The notes below the pieces were generated by a model. That model was not told the origin of the DNA and did not search any database. It was given only the letters and a program-made list of their open reading frames with translations. A program made the translations under genes and the position numbers. This document shows, one piece after another, positions 53,181 through 63,275 of a stretch of DNA of 64,000 nt. The DNA comes from Peribacillus loiseleuriae (GTDB lineage Bacteria > Bacillota > Bacilli > Bacillales > DSM-1321), in NCBI RefSeq assembly GCF_001183985.1, contig NZ_LFZW01000001.1, positions 3,090,059 through 3,154,058 on the forward strand, given 5' to 3'. Positions within the stretch are counted from its first letter, which is position 1, and each line of letters opens with the position of its first letter.

Positions 53181-53885
53181 TTATCCTCCTATTAAGTCTG
53201 ATGAAAGTAATAATGGTTTTTTCGAGAGAAATCCCTCCGCATACGTAACGCCCACTTCTTTTCCAAATAGACGCTCCCTTGCCTCCACCGTTTCGATGTA
53301 GCCATTAACTAGTGGTGTATCAAAAGCCGTATCTGTCTGTTGGAATTGGCTTTTATATGAACGTAAACTATCAAGCTTCTTATCCATCGTATCTGTTACA
53401 TCAACAACAAAATCAGGCTTATGAAAGCCATTAATCATATAGAAATAAAGATTAGCGATCTTATGTGCAGACAGACCTGATTCTTCCATGTATTTTCGGA
53501 TACCTGCTGAGAATGCAGCTTCCTCTACTAGTTGGGCACAATTACCGTGGTCAGGATGACGATCTTCTCGATAAGGCGCAAATACCAAACGTGGTCGGTA
53601 TTTACGAATAATACCAGTAATTTCTCGTATGTATTCTTCTTTCATCGATAAACCCCGATCTGGTAGATCAAGCGAAATTCGCTTAACACCGAGGATTCGT
53701 GCAGCGTTCTGCGCTTCTTGCTGACGTAATTCTACAGTCCCATTTGAAGACAATTCCGCCTTTGTTAAATCGCAAATGACGATCTTTTTCCCAAGCTTTG
53801 CGAATTTAGCAAGCGTGGCTCCCATACCAATTTCAACATCATCAGCATGAGCACCAAAAGCTAGTATATCAATTTTATTTTCCAT
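53181..53885 (-). CDS. bshB1: Bacillithiol deacetylase BshB1
   Basis: A protein of 234 residues from ATG 53885 behind AAGGTG. The zinc-binding [14 protein letters not shown] (8-21), [15 protein letters not shown] and a Pro/Asp-rich middle are those of LmbE/PIG-L deacetylases. It removes acetyl from GlcNAc-malate. A GTG start 9 bp upstream is also possible. Confidence 0.93.
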   Translation of the reverse strand: MENKIDILAFGAHADDVEIGMGATLAKFAKLGKKIVICDLTKAELSSNGTVELRQQEAQNAARILGVKRISLDLPDRGLSMKEEYIREITGIIRKYRPRLVFAPYREDRHPDHGNCAQLVEEAAFSAGIRKYMEESGLSAHKIANLYFYMINGFHKPDFVVDVTDTMDKKLDSLRSYKSQFQQTDTAFDTPLVNGYIETVEARERLFGKEVGVTYAEGFLSKKPLLLSSDLIGG

Positions 53886-53886
53886 T

Positions 53887-54294
53887 TTATTCACCTTGCG
53901 TTTCGTCTATTTTTCTCCAGTCTAAATAGCCATGCTTTAGTCCTCTTATAAGTACTTCTGCAGTCCCCATATTCGTTGCGAGCGGTACATTATATACATC
54001 ACAAAGTCTAATTAAGGCATTCACATCCGGCTCGTGTGGCTGAGAAGTTAAGGGATCACGAAAGAATAGGATCATATCCATTTCATTACGTGATACAAGT
54101 GCGCCGATTTCTTGATCGCCTCCAAGCGGTCCCGAGTTAAAGCAATGAACCGGAAGGGATACCTCCTGGTTAATTCTTCTTCCGGTTGTACCAGTTGCAA
54201 ACAGTTCATGTTTCCCCAAAATATCTCTATACGCTGTTGCAAATCGAATCATATCTTCTTTCTTGTTATCATGGGCAATTAATGCAATTTTCAT
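53887..54294 (-). CDS. mgsA: Methylglyoxal synthase
   Basis: A protein of 135 residues. It has [13 protein letters not shown] (2-14), the catalytic [10 protein letters not shown] (Asp about 71) and [14 protein letters not shown] (His about 98). It converts dihydroxyacetone phosphate to methylglyoxal. Bacillithiol genes next to it fit, since bacillithiol helps detoxify methylglyoxal. Confidence 0.94.
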   Translation of the reverse strand: MKIALIAHDNKKEDMIRFATAYRDILGKHELFATGTTGRRINQEVSLPVHCFNSGPLGGDQEIGALVSRNEMDMILFFRDPLTSQPHEPDVNALIRLCDVYNVPLATNMGTAEVLIRGLKHGYLDWRKIDETQGE

Positions 54295-54312
54295 AGGTAT
54301 TCTCCCCTTCTT

Positions 54313-55113
54313 TTATTCAATAATATTCTCTAATCCATAAACAAGCACATCTAGTTTCATAACAGAATCCACTGCAAGCTTCACACCGGACATGAAGGAT
54401 ACTCTATCGAATGAATCATGACGTATGGTTAGCATTTGACCTTTTTCACCGAACATCACTTGTTGATGAGCAATCAACCCGGGTAAGCGGACACTATGTA
54501 TACGCATGCCATCAATATTCGCACCACGAGCCCCTTGCATCGTTTCCTTTTCTTCAGGGTGACCTTGTACTTTTGGTTCACGAACTGCTTTGATCATCTC
54601 TGCTGTTTTTACGCCTGTACCTGAAGGGGCATCCAGCTTGCGATCGTGATGCATTTCAATAATTTCCACATCTGAGAAATATTTAGCAGCCATTTGGGAA
54701 AATTTCATCATCAACACTGCACCTACCGCAAAGTTCGGAGCAATAATACACCCTAAGCCTTTTTCAGTCGTTAGGTCTTCCAATTTCGCTAAATCTTCTG
54801 AGCTGAAACCAGTTGTCCCAACTACTGGACGAATTCCATGGTTCAAAGCAGAAACCGTATGCAGCATCCCAACTTCAGGTGTAGTTAAATCAATTAATAC
54901 ATCCGCTTTGACTGAGGAAAAACAATTCTCAATATCTGAGTATATCGGTGCATCTATCCCCTGAAAACCATCAAGATTCCCTAAATTATCACCATCATGT
55001 TTACGGTCAATGACCGCAACTAATTCAAAGCTCTCCGTTTCTTGAACGAGCTTGACTGCTTCATTCCCCATTCTTCCGCGAGGTCCTGCCACAATGATTC
55101 GAATTGTTCCCAT
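54313..55113 (-). CDS. dapB: 4-hydroxy-tetrahydrodipicolinate reductase
   Basis: A protein of 266 residues. The nucleotide-binding [15 protein letters not shown] (6-20), the catalytic [15 protein letters not shown] (about 157-171) and [19 protein letters not shown] are DapB blocks. It acts in lysine and dipicolinate synthesis, the latter needed for spores. Confidence 0.95.
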   Translation of the reverse strand: MGTIRIIVAGPRGRMGNEAVKLVQETESFELVAVIDRKHDGDNLGNLDGFQGIDAPIYSDIENCFSSVKADVLIDLTTPEVGMLHTVSALNHGIRPVVGTTGFSSEDLAKLEDLTTEKGLGCIIAPNFAVGAVLMMKFSQMAAKYFSDVEIIEMHHDRKLDAPSGTGVKTAEMIKAVREPKVQGHPEEKETMQGARGANIDGMRIHSVRLPGLIAHQQVMFGEKGQMLTIRHDSFDRVSFMSGVKLAVDSVMKLDVLVYGLENIIE

Positions 55114-55118
55114 AGCCT

Positions 55119-55466
55119 TTATTCTCCTTTTTTCTCTTCATCAATTTTTGTCCATCTGTCTTTGTCACGTGTTTTAAATTTATGCATGACAATATCGTGA
55201 GCTTTTTCTAAATCAATGTTCAATGAATTCGCAAAGCAAATGATGACAAATAGGAGATCTCCCAACTCTTCTTCAACTGTATTTTCCTTTTCAGTCGTTT
55301 TCTTGGGCTTTTCACCATAAAAATGATTTACTTCTCGTGAAAGCTCGCCAAGTTCCTCTGTCATTCTCGCAAGCATGGCTAAAGGACTAAAATAGCCTTC
55401 CTTAAATTGACTTATGTATTGATTTACTTCGTCTTGAAGATCTTGCATTGTTTTTTTCTGTTCCAT
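55119..55466 (-). CDS. ypjD: YpjD, MazG-like nucleotide pyrophosphohydrolase
   Basis: A protein of 115 residues. The all-alpha NTP-PPase core has [15 protein letters not shown] and [17 protein letters not shown], whose Glu and Asp residues bind magnesium. It is a house-cleaning nucleotidase. It is the first gene of the dapB-mgsA-bsh operon. Confidence 0.9.
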   Translation of the reverse strand: MEQKKTMQDLQDEVNQYISQFKEGYFSPLAMLARMTEELGELSREVNHFYGEKPKKTTEKENTVEEELGDLLFVIICFANSLNIDLEKAHDIVMHKFKTRDKDRWTKIDEEKKGE

Positions 55467-55842
55467 ACCCTCACCTATTTCTAACTAATCTAGATTAATC
55501 TGTGTTATAAGAGGTTGTTCATAAAGTCCGGTAAAAATAGCTGTCGAAATTCTTCGTCGTTATGTCCTAAACCTTACCTTTAGGTACGCCCCCACAAGGA
55601 AAAAAGTTTTCTTTGTGCGGTGAATTCCCCCGGATTTTTGAACTACCATTAGAATGATTCTCTTCCCCATGTTAGCCAAAAGTCGTTTATATGACAAGAT
55701 TTTCGTTTATTTTCCATTGTTTGTAACTAGTAATAGAATTCGATATAATAAAGAACATTCTCGATTATCTTGGTTTCATAGGCTTTAAGGCGTAACCTAA
55801 GTCGGATTCACTTTATTATAATTGATATTGGAGGTCAAACGC
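55467..55842. other. Divergent promoter region with a degraded family 1 repeat
   Basis: 55510-55647 is copy G: it begins GTTGTTCATAAAGTCCGGTA and ends CCGGATTTTTGAACTACC, diverged inside. A TTCGAT...TATAAT-like stretch at 55740-55750 and TTATTATAATTGATATTGG ahead of ypjC could be its promoter. No gene is visible. Confidence 0.5.
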
Positions 55843-56715
55843 TTGATATACGGTTTGAGATTTAAAAATATTTTGTTCATATTATTTGGCGCAGCTATTT
55901 TTGGTTTTGGTCTTGTACACTTTAATATGCAAAATCACTTAGCTGAAGGCGGTTTCACTGGACTTACTTTGATTATATATCAATTAGCTGGAATTAACCC
56001 AGCTTATACGAACCTAATTCTAAATGTGCCATTATTTTTCATTGGCTGGAAGTTTCTCGGACGAACCACGTTTCTGTATACAATTATCGGGACAGTTGGC
56101 GTATCCATTTGGCTTTGGGTTTTTGAACGTAATGAAATTAAATTAACTCTCGGAAATGATTTAATGCTTGTTGCTTTATTTGCAGGTGTTTTTATCGGTG
56201 TAGGTCTTGGTATTATCTTTCGTTATGGAGGAACAACAGGTGGGGTTGATATTATCGCAAGGCTTGCCAACCGATATTGGGGGTATAATATGGGCAGAAC
56301 GATGTTTTTATTTGATGCCGTTGTTATCTTTATTTCCATTATTACCTATCTAGAATATCGGGAAGCGATGTACACGCTCGTTGCGGTCTTTATAGCTGCT
56401 CGTGTCATTGACTTCATGCAGGAAGGCGCATATGCCGCTCGAGGTGCAATGATCATTAGTCGCAATAACGAAGCAATTGCTGAAAAAATTATGAAGGAAA
56501 TGGAACGGGGAATTACCGTTCTAAAGGGGTATGGTTCATTTACAAAGGAAGATCGAGAAGTGCTATACTGCGTCGTTGGAAAAACGGAAATTGTCCGTTT
56601 AAAGAACATTATCACTTCTGTAGATCCACATGCTTTTGTATCTGTCAGTGAAGTTCACGATGTACTTGGAGAAGGATTTACATTAGACGAGAATAAAAAT
56701 CCAATCGAGCGATAA
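55843..56715 (+). CDS. ypjC: YitT-family membrane protein YpjC
   Basis: A protein of 290 residues from TTG 55843 behind TTGGAGG. Five to six membrane helices lie in the first 200 residues (ILFILFGAAIFGFGLVHFNM, LIGVGLGIIFRYGGTTGG and others). The C-terminal DUF2179 domain contains GITVLKGYGSFTKEDREVLY. The family (DUF161/YitT) has no proven transport substrate. It is on the opposite strand to its neighbours. Confidence 0.87.
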   Translation: MIYGLRFKNILFILFGAAIFGFGLVHFNMQNHLAEGGFTGLTLIIYQLAGINPAYTNLILNVPLFFIGWKFLGRTTFLYTIIGTVGVSIWLWVFERNEIKLTLGNDLMLVALFAGVFIGVGLGIIFRYGGTTGGVDIIARLANRYWGYNMGRTMFLFDAVVIFISIITYLEYREAMYTLVAVFIAARVIDFMQEGAYAARGAMIISRNNEAIAEKIMKEMERGITVLKGYGSFTKEDREVLYCVVGKTEIVRLKNIITSVDPHAFVSVSEVHDVLGEGFTLDENKNPIER

Positions 56716-57008
56716 ATATCCCCATCGATTTATACTAATTTATGCAAGGTTTTCTATTTCAAAGTGAACAGTACTCATTCTATAGTGGAGAAGCTGTATA
56801 GCGTACATCAAACAAGCTATCTCCTTCCCACCGTCGGCAGCATTCGAATCCAGTCGTTCTTTAACTATCTCATTTGTGGAAACCAAGATTCAAGGGGCAA
56901 GAGAATTCCGCTGGATTCAGCCAGGCTAATTAAGTGATCCACAAAAATAATAACGTATAATTACGCTAAACAACGAAAAAAAGCAGGTCCAAAGGAGCTG
57001 CTTTTTTA
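56716..57008. other. Convergent intergenic region with a terminator at its right end
   Basis: AAAAAAGCAGGTCC and GGAGCTGCTTTTTT (56972-57005) form a bidirectional terminator between ypjC and the metalloprotease gene. The rest is unremarkable. Confidence 0.6.
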
Positions 57009-57686
57009 CTAATCGTCACTTCTAGTCATACCCGTGTATATTAGAACTAAACGGAGTAATTCGAGTACAGCTACAAGGGCGGCCGCAACATATGTTAATG
57101 CTGCCGCGTTCAATACTTTTTTTGTCTCACGTTCCTCATCGTTACGAATGACTCCTAGAGAAACAACTTGATCCATCGCACGAGATGAAGCGTTAAATTC
57201 TACCGGTAGCGTTACAAGTTGGAATATAACAGCCGCTGCCATGAAAATAATGCCAAGTAAGACAAAGTTACTCATTCCTGCTATCATACCGATAAGGATC
57301 AAAATCCATGAAAAATTCGAACCAATATTGGCAACTGGTACTAAAGTGTGACGTAAACGAAGTGGTGAATAATTTTGTTGGTCCTGAATGGCATGGCCTA
57401 CCTCATGAGCTGCAATGGCAACTCCTGCCACAGAATGACCGTGGTAATTGTCTGAGGATAATCGAACTGTTTTAGACCGTGGATCATAGTGATCACTAAG
57501 AACCCCTCTTGTTTCTTCTATCGTAACATGATACAAACCATTTGAATCCAGAATTCTTCTTGCCGCCTCTGCACCCGTCATTCTGGATGAAGCAGGCACT
57601 TTAGAATATTTTTTGTATGCGCTTTTCACTTTCATTTGAGCAAATAGCGGGACTAAGATGATAATCGCAAAGTAAAGTAAAAACAT
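57009..57686 (-). CDS. yugP: YugP-type membrane zinc metalloprotease
   Basis: A protein of 225 residues. The N-terminal anchor FLLYFAIIILVPLFAQM is followed by the zinc motif AAHEVGHAIQ (about 92-101) and GHSVAGVAIA. Two further membrane segments (about 125-160 and 193-215) follow. PF04298 proteins are neutral zinc peptidases with unknown targets. In B. subtilis yugP lies elsewhere as far as I recall, so the gene may have moved. Confidence 0.87.
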   Translation of the reverse strand: MFLLYFAIIILVPLFAQMKVKSAYKKYSKVPASSRMTGAEAARRILDSNGLYHVTIEETRGVLSDHYDPRSKTVRLSSDNYHGHSVAGVAIAAHEVGHAIQDQQNYSPLRLRHTLVPVANIGSNFSWILILIGMIAGMSNFVLLGIIFMAAAVIFQLVTLPVEFNASSRAMDQVVSLGVIRNDEERETKKVLNAAALTYVAAALVAVLELLRLVLIYTGMTRSDD

Positions 57687-57740
57687 TGTTTCCTCCTATA
57701 AGAATGATTATTTCAATTGTAAGAGTAGCGATCATCTCTG

Positions 57741-58535
57741 TCAAACATTGTGATCTTTCCGTGGTTTTACTGTCTTCTCATTGCCTTTGTATTTTCTCCA
57801 GCCTACATAAGATAATGTCAGGATAATAATGCTTCCTGTTGAAATAATTACCCACCACAATGATGGATCTGCTTCATCCTCATTAGGCTCATCAAATATA
57901 GACTTTAAATCCTTTTCCAATGCATCCCATTCTTGTTCGTTTGACTCCATCGTTAACATAACCGGACGATATTGCTCCAGATATGTTACACGAGCATCAA
58001 GCTGTTGAAGTTTCTCAGATGATACTGAAACTTTTAAACTTGGATAAATGATATTGTACTGTGATAACAAATTATTCAACCCATCATTGAATCCTTCTGA
58101 ATTCCCTGCTTTGACTGCTGCTTTTGTCTCATTAAAGGCATCCATGATTGGATCTTCTAAAGCCATCCACAATGGCTGATTATTCGAATTGACGGCATCA
58201 AGTACTAATCGAAACTTTGTCACAGCATTTATTTTTTCAGAATCTGTTTTTTCTAAGGTTTGTACGGTCGCCAATGCATCATCATAAGCAACGGTAACAA
58301 CTCTTAATTCAGCCATGCTAAAGAGCTCTTTTTCTTTTGCTGAAAGTAGATAACGCTCTGAAAATTTTTGAAGAACCTTCTCTGTTTCTTTATATCGTTT
58401 CATTTCTACAAGTCTTAGTGCTTCGTCGGAGATGGAATCCAACTGCCTCAAACTTCCAGAAGGCTCAGCACGAACTTTATAAAAAGAAACGGTGATTACT
58501 AGCAGCAATGCAAGCACCAGGATTTTTTTCACCAT
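57741..58535 (-). CDS. ypjB: Sporulation protein YpjB
   Basis: A protein of 264 residues. A signal peptide (ILVLALLLVITVSFYKVRA) is followed by a helical extracytoplasmic domain (SISDEALRLVEMKRYKETEK and on) and a C-terminal membrane helix (WVIISTGSIIILTLSYVGW) with a basic tail. YpjB is linked to sporulation in B. subtilis; its molecular role is unknown. Confidence 0.87.
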   Translation of the reverse strand: MVKKILVLALLLVITVSFYKVRAEPSGSLRQLDSISDEALRLVEMKRYKETEKVLQKFSERYLLSAKEKELFSMAELRVVTVAYDDALATVQTLEKTDSEKINAVTKFRLVLDAVNSNNQPLWMALEDPIMDAFNETKAAVKAGNSEGFNDGLNNLLSQYNIIYPSLKVSVSSEKLQQLDARVTYLEQYRPVMLTMESNEQEWDALEKDLKSIFDEPNEDEADPSLWWVIISTGSIIILTLSYVGWRKYKGNEKTVKPRKDHNV

Positions 58536-58612
58536 ACTCCTTGTCCCTCCTTATTTCTCTATTAATCAATATGAGAAGGGAAGGTGGAGTAGACCACTGT
58601 TTCATAAAAATT

Positions 58613-59203
58613 TCAAAGGGATAACGTAAATCTTTTTTCTCTATATCCAAAATAGTAGGCAATAAATATCGAAAGCAGGCTGAGCCAAAATGTAAAATAG
58701 CCTATTTCATTCATATGTATAAGTAAATCCCGATAAACTGGCATCATATCAAAAACATAATCAACAATATCATTATGTAAAATCCAGATTCCTGCGATAA
58801 TAAAATGCCATGGCTTGATTCGATAAAATGGTGAATACAAAATTCCCTGAATCGCCATTCCCAAGTGAGAAGCTATCAGCATATACCCCTCCCATGGCAA
58901 CTCCCCTGTCGTATATAATGTCAATACATTCATCACTACAGCCCATATTCCATATTTAAAAAGGCTCATGATCGCAAGTGCTTCCATTAGTCCCCAGTTT
59001 TTTTTCAATAGAAATGCGAGTAAAACAAATACAAAAAACAAAGATGCAGTTGGGCTATCCGGAACGAATGGTAGAAAAATGGTAGGGGTAACCGCAAGTT
59101 GGCTTCCATACCAAATGTAACCGTATAATGTTCCGAATATATTAATCAATAGCAACATCATGATAAACTTCTTATTTGCCAGAATCGGATAGAACATGTT
59201 CAT
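58613..59203 (-). CDS. ypjA: YpjA, DUF1405 membrane protein
   Basis: A protein of 196 residues from ATG 59203 behind AAAGAGG; the frame to 59266 has no such site. There are about five to six membrane helices, with ANKKFIMMLLLINIFGTLYG, PDSPTASLFFVFVLLAF and HFIIAGIWILHNDIVDYVFD as family blocks. The function is unknown. It is downstream of qcrC across a family 2 repeat. Confidence 0.86.
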   Translation of the reverse strand: MNMFYPILANKKFIMMLLLINIFGTLYGYIWYGSQLAVTPTIFLPFVPDSPTASLFFVFVLLAFLLKKNWGLMEALAIMSLFKYGIWAVVMNVLTLYTTGELPWEGYMLIASHLGMAIQGILYSPFYRIKPWHFIIAGIWILHNDIVDYVFDMMPVYRDLLIHMNEIGYFTFWLSLLSIFIAYYFGYREKRFTLSL

Positions 59204-59252
59204 ATATATACCTCTTTCTTTCAAGATAATCATGTAAATGAGATGGCAAAAA

Positions 59253-59373
59253 AGAGAATGCCCCAAAAGGGTCTGGCCTGGCTACCACCACACAGTTGAT
59301 AGTGTTACTTACACTTCCTAAAAAACTGTTTGGATTGGTTACCGGGTCTGACCCTTACTATGGGATATCCTCT
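59253..59373. repeat. Family 2 repeat, copy c
   Basis: GAATGCCCCAAAAGGGTCTG at the left and GGGTCTGACCC, then TATGGGATATCCTC at the right. Other copies are at 32474, 38657 and 62409. It separates qcrC from ypjA. Confidence 0.6.
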
Positions 59374-59384
59374 TTCTTCACACT

Positions 59385-60149
59385 TTATTTAGCTGATAAA
59401 TTCGCAAGAAATTCAGCAAGAGCTTCTAGTTCTTCATCAGAACCTTTAAAAATACCAGCAGGCATTCCACCAGTACCATTTTTGGCAATGTCTTTAATTT
59501 CATCAGCAGTATGTCCAGTATCGATAAGCGCTGGACCAGCTCCACCCGTCAATTCAGCGCCATGACATGAAAGACAAGTATTTGCTTCAAGAGCTTTGTA
59601 TCCACCAGCCTCTTTATCAATCGCTACACCTTCAACAATCTTTCCTTGTGAAGCTGCTTTATCCCAGTCATGGTAATAAACAGATTGCCAAGTCAAGAAC
59701 ACAACCCCCGCGATAGCTAATAGCATGAAGCTAGTTGCGAATGGACGTTTCGCAGGACGACGCTCTGGACCACGATCAAGAAACGGCGCAAGCATCAAAC
59801 CTCCAAATGCAAGTGTAGGAATAATTATTGAACCTACAATATTATATGGACCAGATGCATACGAATACTTCAACAACTGGTAAAGAAATAGGAAATACCA
59901 GTCAGGAAGCGGAATATATGCAGTATCTGTTGGGTCGGCAATTCTTTCAAGCGGCGCTGGATGCGCTGCTGTTAAGCAAAGAAACCCAACAAGGAATACG
60001 GCTCCAACCAACCATTCTTTCAATAGGAAATTCGGCCAAAACGCTTCAGTTTTACCAGGATATTCCGAATAGTCTTTCGGGATAAACGGTTTACCATTTG
60101 CCGAGATTCGAGAATCACCTACAAATTTCATACCTTTTCCACGATGCAT
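59385..60149 (-). CDS. qcrC: Menaquinol:cytochrome c reductase, cytochrome b/c subunit
   Basis: A protein of 254 residues. The N-terminal half is the subunit IV part with three membrane helices (KEWLVGAVFLVGFLCLTAAH, YNIVGSIIIPTLAFGGLML, FMLLAIAGVVFLTWQSV). The C-terminal cytochrome c domain has the haem motif CLSCH (Cys about 190) and the axial Met in GGMPAG. It passes electrons from the b6-like subunit to cytochrome c. Confidence 0.95.
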   Translation of the reverse strand: MHRGKGMKFVGDSRISANGKPFIPKDYSEYPGKTEAFWPNFLLKEWLVGAVFLVGFLCLTAAHPAPLERIADPTDTAYIPLPDWYFLFLYQLLKYSYASGPYNIVGSIIIPTLAFGGLMLAPFLDRGPERRPAKRPFATSFMLLAIAGVVFLTWQSVYYHDWDKAASQGKIVEGVAIDKEAGGYKALEANTCLSCHGAELTGGAGPALIDTGHTADEIKDIAKNGTGGMPAGIFKGSDEELEALAEFLANLSAK

Positions 60150-60298
60150 TGAACAATCCCCCTCCTTTATGAAAAGGTTATTATTTAGATTACTGGATAC
60201 ATTTTTCGATATCCTGCAAAAGCCGACTACACACGCGAGTCAGAAGCTTGTCTAGTTATAGCCACTAGATTTTTCTAATCATCGTGCTTCTTTATTTC

Positions 60299-60973
60299 TT
60301 ACAATGGACCTGAAATTCCTTGTTTTCTAATCATTATAAAGTGAGCTGCGATTAAGCCTAATAGTGCAGCTGGTAGGAAGAATACGTGAATCGCAAAGAA
60401 ACGTGTTAACGTCTGTGCTCCAACAATTGTCGGATCTCCAGCAATTAACGTTTTAATAGCTGGACCAATTAATGGAACAGAGTCAGCAATCGTTAATGTA
60501 ACTTTTGTCGCAAAAACCGCTTTCATATCCCAAGGTAATAAATAGCCGGTTAAGCCTAAAGCTAACATGATAAAGAAAATGAGTACTCCAACAACCCAGT
60601 TAAGCTCTCTCGGTTTTTTATAAGCCCCCTGAAAGAAAACACGGAGAGTATGTAAGAACATCATCACGATAACTAGACTTGCTCCCCAGTGATGCATCCC
60701 TCGTACAATTTGTCCAAATGCTACTTCATTTTGTAAATAGTAAACAGACTCCCATGCATTGACGATATCAGGTACATAATACATGGTTAAGAACATACCC
60801 GAGAGAATTTGGATAACTGTGATGAAGAAGGTTAAGCCCCCAAAACAATAAACAAATGCTGAAAAATGGTGTGCAGGGTTTACGTGTTCAGGAACCTCAT
60901 GGTCAGCAATATCCCGCCATATGGGCGCAATGTCTAAACGTTCGTCAACCCAGTCATAAATCTTGTTAAACAA
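60299..60973 (-). CDS. qcrB: Menaquinol:cytochrome c reductase, cytochrome b6 subunit
   Basis: A protein of 224 residues with four membrane helices. Haem-ligating histidines are in MHHWGASLVIVMMFLHTLRV and in FFAIHVFFLPAALLGLIAAH. The conserved Cys of b6-type haem c attachment is in FVYCFGGLTFF (about 43). It has the size of cytochrome b6. It lies 3 bp from qcrA. Confidence 0.95.
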   Translation of the reverse strand: MFNKIYDWVDERLDIAPIWRDIADHEVPEHVNPAHHFSAFVYCFGGLTFFITVIQILSGMFLTMYYVPDIVNAWESVYYLQNEVAFGQIVRGMHHWGASLVIVMMFLHTLRVFFQGAYKKPRELNWVVGVLIFFIMLALGLTGYLLPWDMKAVFATKVTLTIADSVPLIGPAIKTLIAGDPTIVGAQTLTRFFAIHVFFLPAALLGLIAAHFIMIRKQGISGPL

Positions 60974-60976
60974 TAA

Positions 60977-61483
60977 TTACGCCCCCTTATGCGGTTTTAG
61001 TAGACCTAAATAAAGAATTCCGTCTTTTACCTGCGTTTCATAAACATCTAGCGGTTTACTAGGTGGAGTTCCTGGTACGTTTACCCCACTTTTTTCGTAT
61101 CTACCCATGTGACAAGGGCAGAAAAATTGTTCTGGATGTTCTTTGTCTGTATTCCAAGCAACAGTACATCCTAGGTGCTTACATACAGGTGATAATGCAA
61201 CGATGTTACCATCATCTGCTTTGTATACCCATGCCGTGTTTGTCACTTGGGACTCATACCATCCATCGATTTGATCGAATGTGTAATCAACACGGATTGG
61301 TTCCGCTGTCAATTCCGAAACTTTCTGACTTGTTGCGATAAAACCTCCTGATGCACTTGCTTTCAACACTGGATCAATCGCGAATCGAACCATTGGCATT
61401 AATATTCCTGCAGCCATGAAACCGCCTACACCTGTAAGTGTGTAATTAAGGAATTGACGTCGTGAAACATTACGCTTACTCAT
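60977..61483 (-). CDS. qcrA: Menaquinol:cytochrome c reductase, Rieske iron-sulfur subunit
   Basis: A protein of 168 residues from ATG 61483 behind GAGGGGGGG. A twin-arginine start (VSRRQFLNYTLTGVGGFM) signals Tat export. The [2Fe-2S] ligands are in CKHLGCTVAW (about 107-116) and CPCHMGRYEKSG (about 127-138). It is the first gene of qcrABC. Confidence 0.96.
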   Translation of the reverse strand: MSKRNVSRRQFLNYTLTGVGGFMAAGILMPMVRFAIDPVLKASASGGFIATSQKVSELTAEPIRVDYTFDQIDGWYESQVTNTAWVYKADDGNIVALSPVCKHLGCTVAWNTDKEHPEQFFCPCHMGRYEKSGVNVPGTPPSKPLDVYETQVKDGILYLGLLKPHKGA

Positions 61484-61643
61484 GCTTTTCCCCCCCTCTA
61501 TTACTATTCTGAACCAATTAGCCAATAAATAGCAACACTATAAAACTAGGACATTACAATGATATCTCAATATTTCATGAAGGTCAATATATGTTAGTCC
61601 TAAATGATGGCAACATTGTGGTATATTTCCTTTGTACCCAGTG

Positions 61644-62105
61644 CTATTTATTCCAGCTTTGAGTAAGCATATCGAGCATTTGGCGAACTTGATCGTTCAT
61701 CATCTGCCTTGCTTGTCCCTCTTCTAAATGTTCGAGAGGAATGGAAGGAATCCATAAAAGTGAACCAGGAAGCTGTTCTTCATATTTTTTCCACTCACTG
61801 TCAGATGTAATCCAAAAAACGTGCTTGAAATCTGCTTCCAATAATTTTAGTTTCCATATCTCAATGAGATCCGCTCTCTCCTGACCTTCAGACCAGTACG
61901 TTAACCCTGGCATTAAAAGCAATCTACCTTTCAATTGCTTCTCAACTTCCATCATTAAAATCCCCATAAATTCATGCATGGACGAAAATTGTTTCATCTG
62001 TGCACCGAATGAAATCGGATTCATTGGAATGATCAGACTGTCCACATATTCTTTCGACTCTTGATACATCCCAATTTCCTTATAAGTCCACTTCAACTTA
62101 CTCAC
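61644..62105 (-). CDS. ypiF: YpiF, DUF2487 protein
   Basis: A protein of 153 residues. Recognisable pieces are WTYKEIGMYQESKEYVDSLI, IPMNPISFGAQMKQF and LPGSLLWIPSIPLEHLEEG. The family is found in Bacillus next to qcrABC. The function is unknown. It has no membrane helix. Confidence 0.87.
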   Translation of the reverse strand: MSKLKWTYKEIGMYQESKEYVDSLIIPMNPISFGAQMKQFSSMHEFMGILMMEVEKQLKGRLLLMPGLTYWSEGQERADLIEIWKLKLLEADFKHVFWITSDSEWKKYEEQLPGSLLWIPSIPLEHLEEGQARQMMNDQVRQMLDMLTQSWNK

Positions 62106-62683
62106 TCCTTACAGTTATCAATCATCTTCTTACCATTTTATCATGATTAATTCCTGTTTCATATATCATTACCAGTTATTCTTCTTTTTAACAAACTATT
62201 CATTAATTAATTAAGATAAGAAATGAACTTGGCAGTAGAACGTCAAATTCTAAAGGTGAAGTTTAAATAACATCTTAAGGGTGATGCTGTGAACGAAACC
62301 TCACAAAACAAGCAGGATGGATAAGGTGTGCTCCCCCCCACCAGATTGATCGAATCAAAAATCACTTTATCAACAATATTGTTTAACATAACCAAAAAAT
62401 AAAAAAATGAGGCTGTCCCATAACGAAAGGATCGAAAAACCCCACATCTACTATATATCGTTTATATGGCTTATATAAACGGTGTATAGAATGTAAGGTC
62501 TGACCCTTTTGGGACACCCTCTTCTCTTTAATTGTAAACTAGGTTATACATATTTGTTGATAAAACGATTTTAGGTTCATTGGTGTGTAACCATGATGTC
62601 ATATCTCTTCCTGTTATGCTGAAAAAATACTCTAGGAAGTAAATCAACATCATCTAATACCATAGCTTAATTGAAACCTCGCT
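62106..62683. other. Intergenic stretch between ypiF and ypiB
   Basis: About 580 bp. It contains family 2 copy d (62409-62522) and no gene that I can support. Confidence 0.45.
62409..62522. repeat. Family 2 repeat, copy d
   Basis: ATGAGGCTGTCCCATAA at one end and TCTGACCCTTTTGGGACACC at the other are inverted. The middle holds TCGTTTATATGGCTTATATA, a palindrome. Its ends look like a terminator on either strand. Confidence 0.65.
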
Positions 62684-63223
62684 TTACAGCTTATTCAGTT
62701 CTTTTGTTAATGAATAAAAAGTTTCTTTATCATTCTGGTCGAGTGCATTATCAATCGCTTCCAATATCCGCTCTTTCTGAAATGTCGCCAACGAATTTTC
62801 TAAAAACTTCTCTGCCATGAGCTTATCTCTCTCATTACTTCCTGTGCTTTTTGGCATAAATGGATTTTCTTCTAAAACCGCGGCATAGTGGTAGGATGAG
62901 TAGGATGATTTAAAATTTAACTGGATATAGATGTCTTCATCCCGATTCAGGCGGATATCATGAAACGACTTCTCTGCGTCAGTGGTCATGATATTGGATT
63001 TATAAAATCGGAAAGGTGCCTCATCCACACAATGCGTTGACATAATCAACCCTCGTGGGCAATATTGAGCACTTTCCACAAAATGAACCTTTTTCATTAA
63101 CTGATCATGGCTCATTAAATAATTTAAAATCCACACACATTCCCTGCGCTTCAACTGATAATGATTTAAAAACCAGCGAATAAAGTCTTTCTTTTCGTTA
63201 ACAGATACAGGGGCTGCCACCAT
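62684..63223 (-). CDS. ypiB: YpiB, UPF0302 protein
   Basis: A protein of 179 residues from ATG 63223 behind AGAGGAGGG. Family blocks are [40 protein letters not shown] and [19 protein letters not shown]-terminal IDEAL-like tail ends with [11 protein letters not shown]. The function is unknown. It lies between ypiA and ypiF. Confidence 0.9.
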   Translation of the reverse strand: MVAAPVSVNEKKDFIRWFLNHYQLKRRECVWILNYLMSHDQLMKKVHFVESAQYCPRGLIMSTHCVDEAPFRFYKSNIMTTDAEKSFHDIRLNRDEDIYIQLNFKSSYSSYHYAAVLEENPFMPKSTGSNERDKLMAEKFLENSLATFQKERILEAIDNALDQNDKETFYSLTKELNKL

Positions 63224-63275
63224 GAGTTCCCTCCTCTGTACAGATATTGTATCAATCAGCATTCTTTACCATTTC

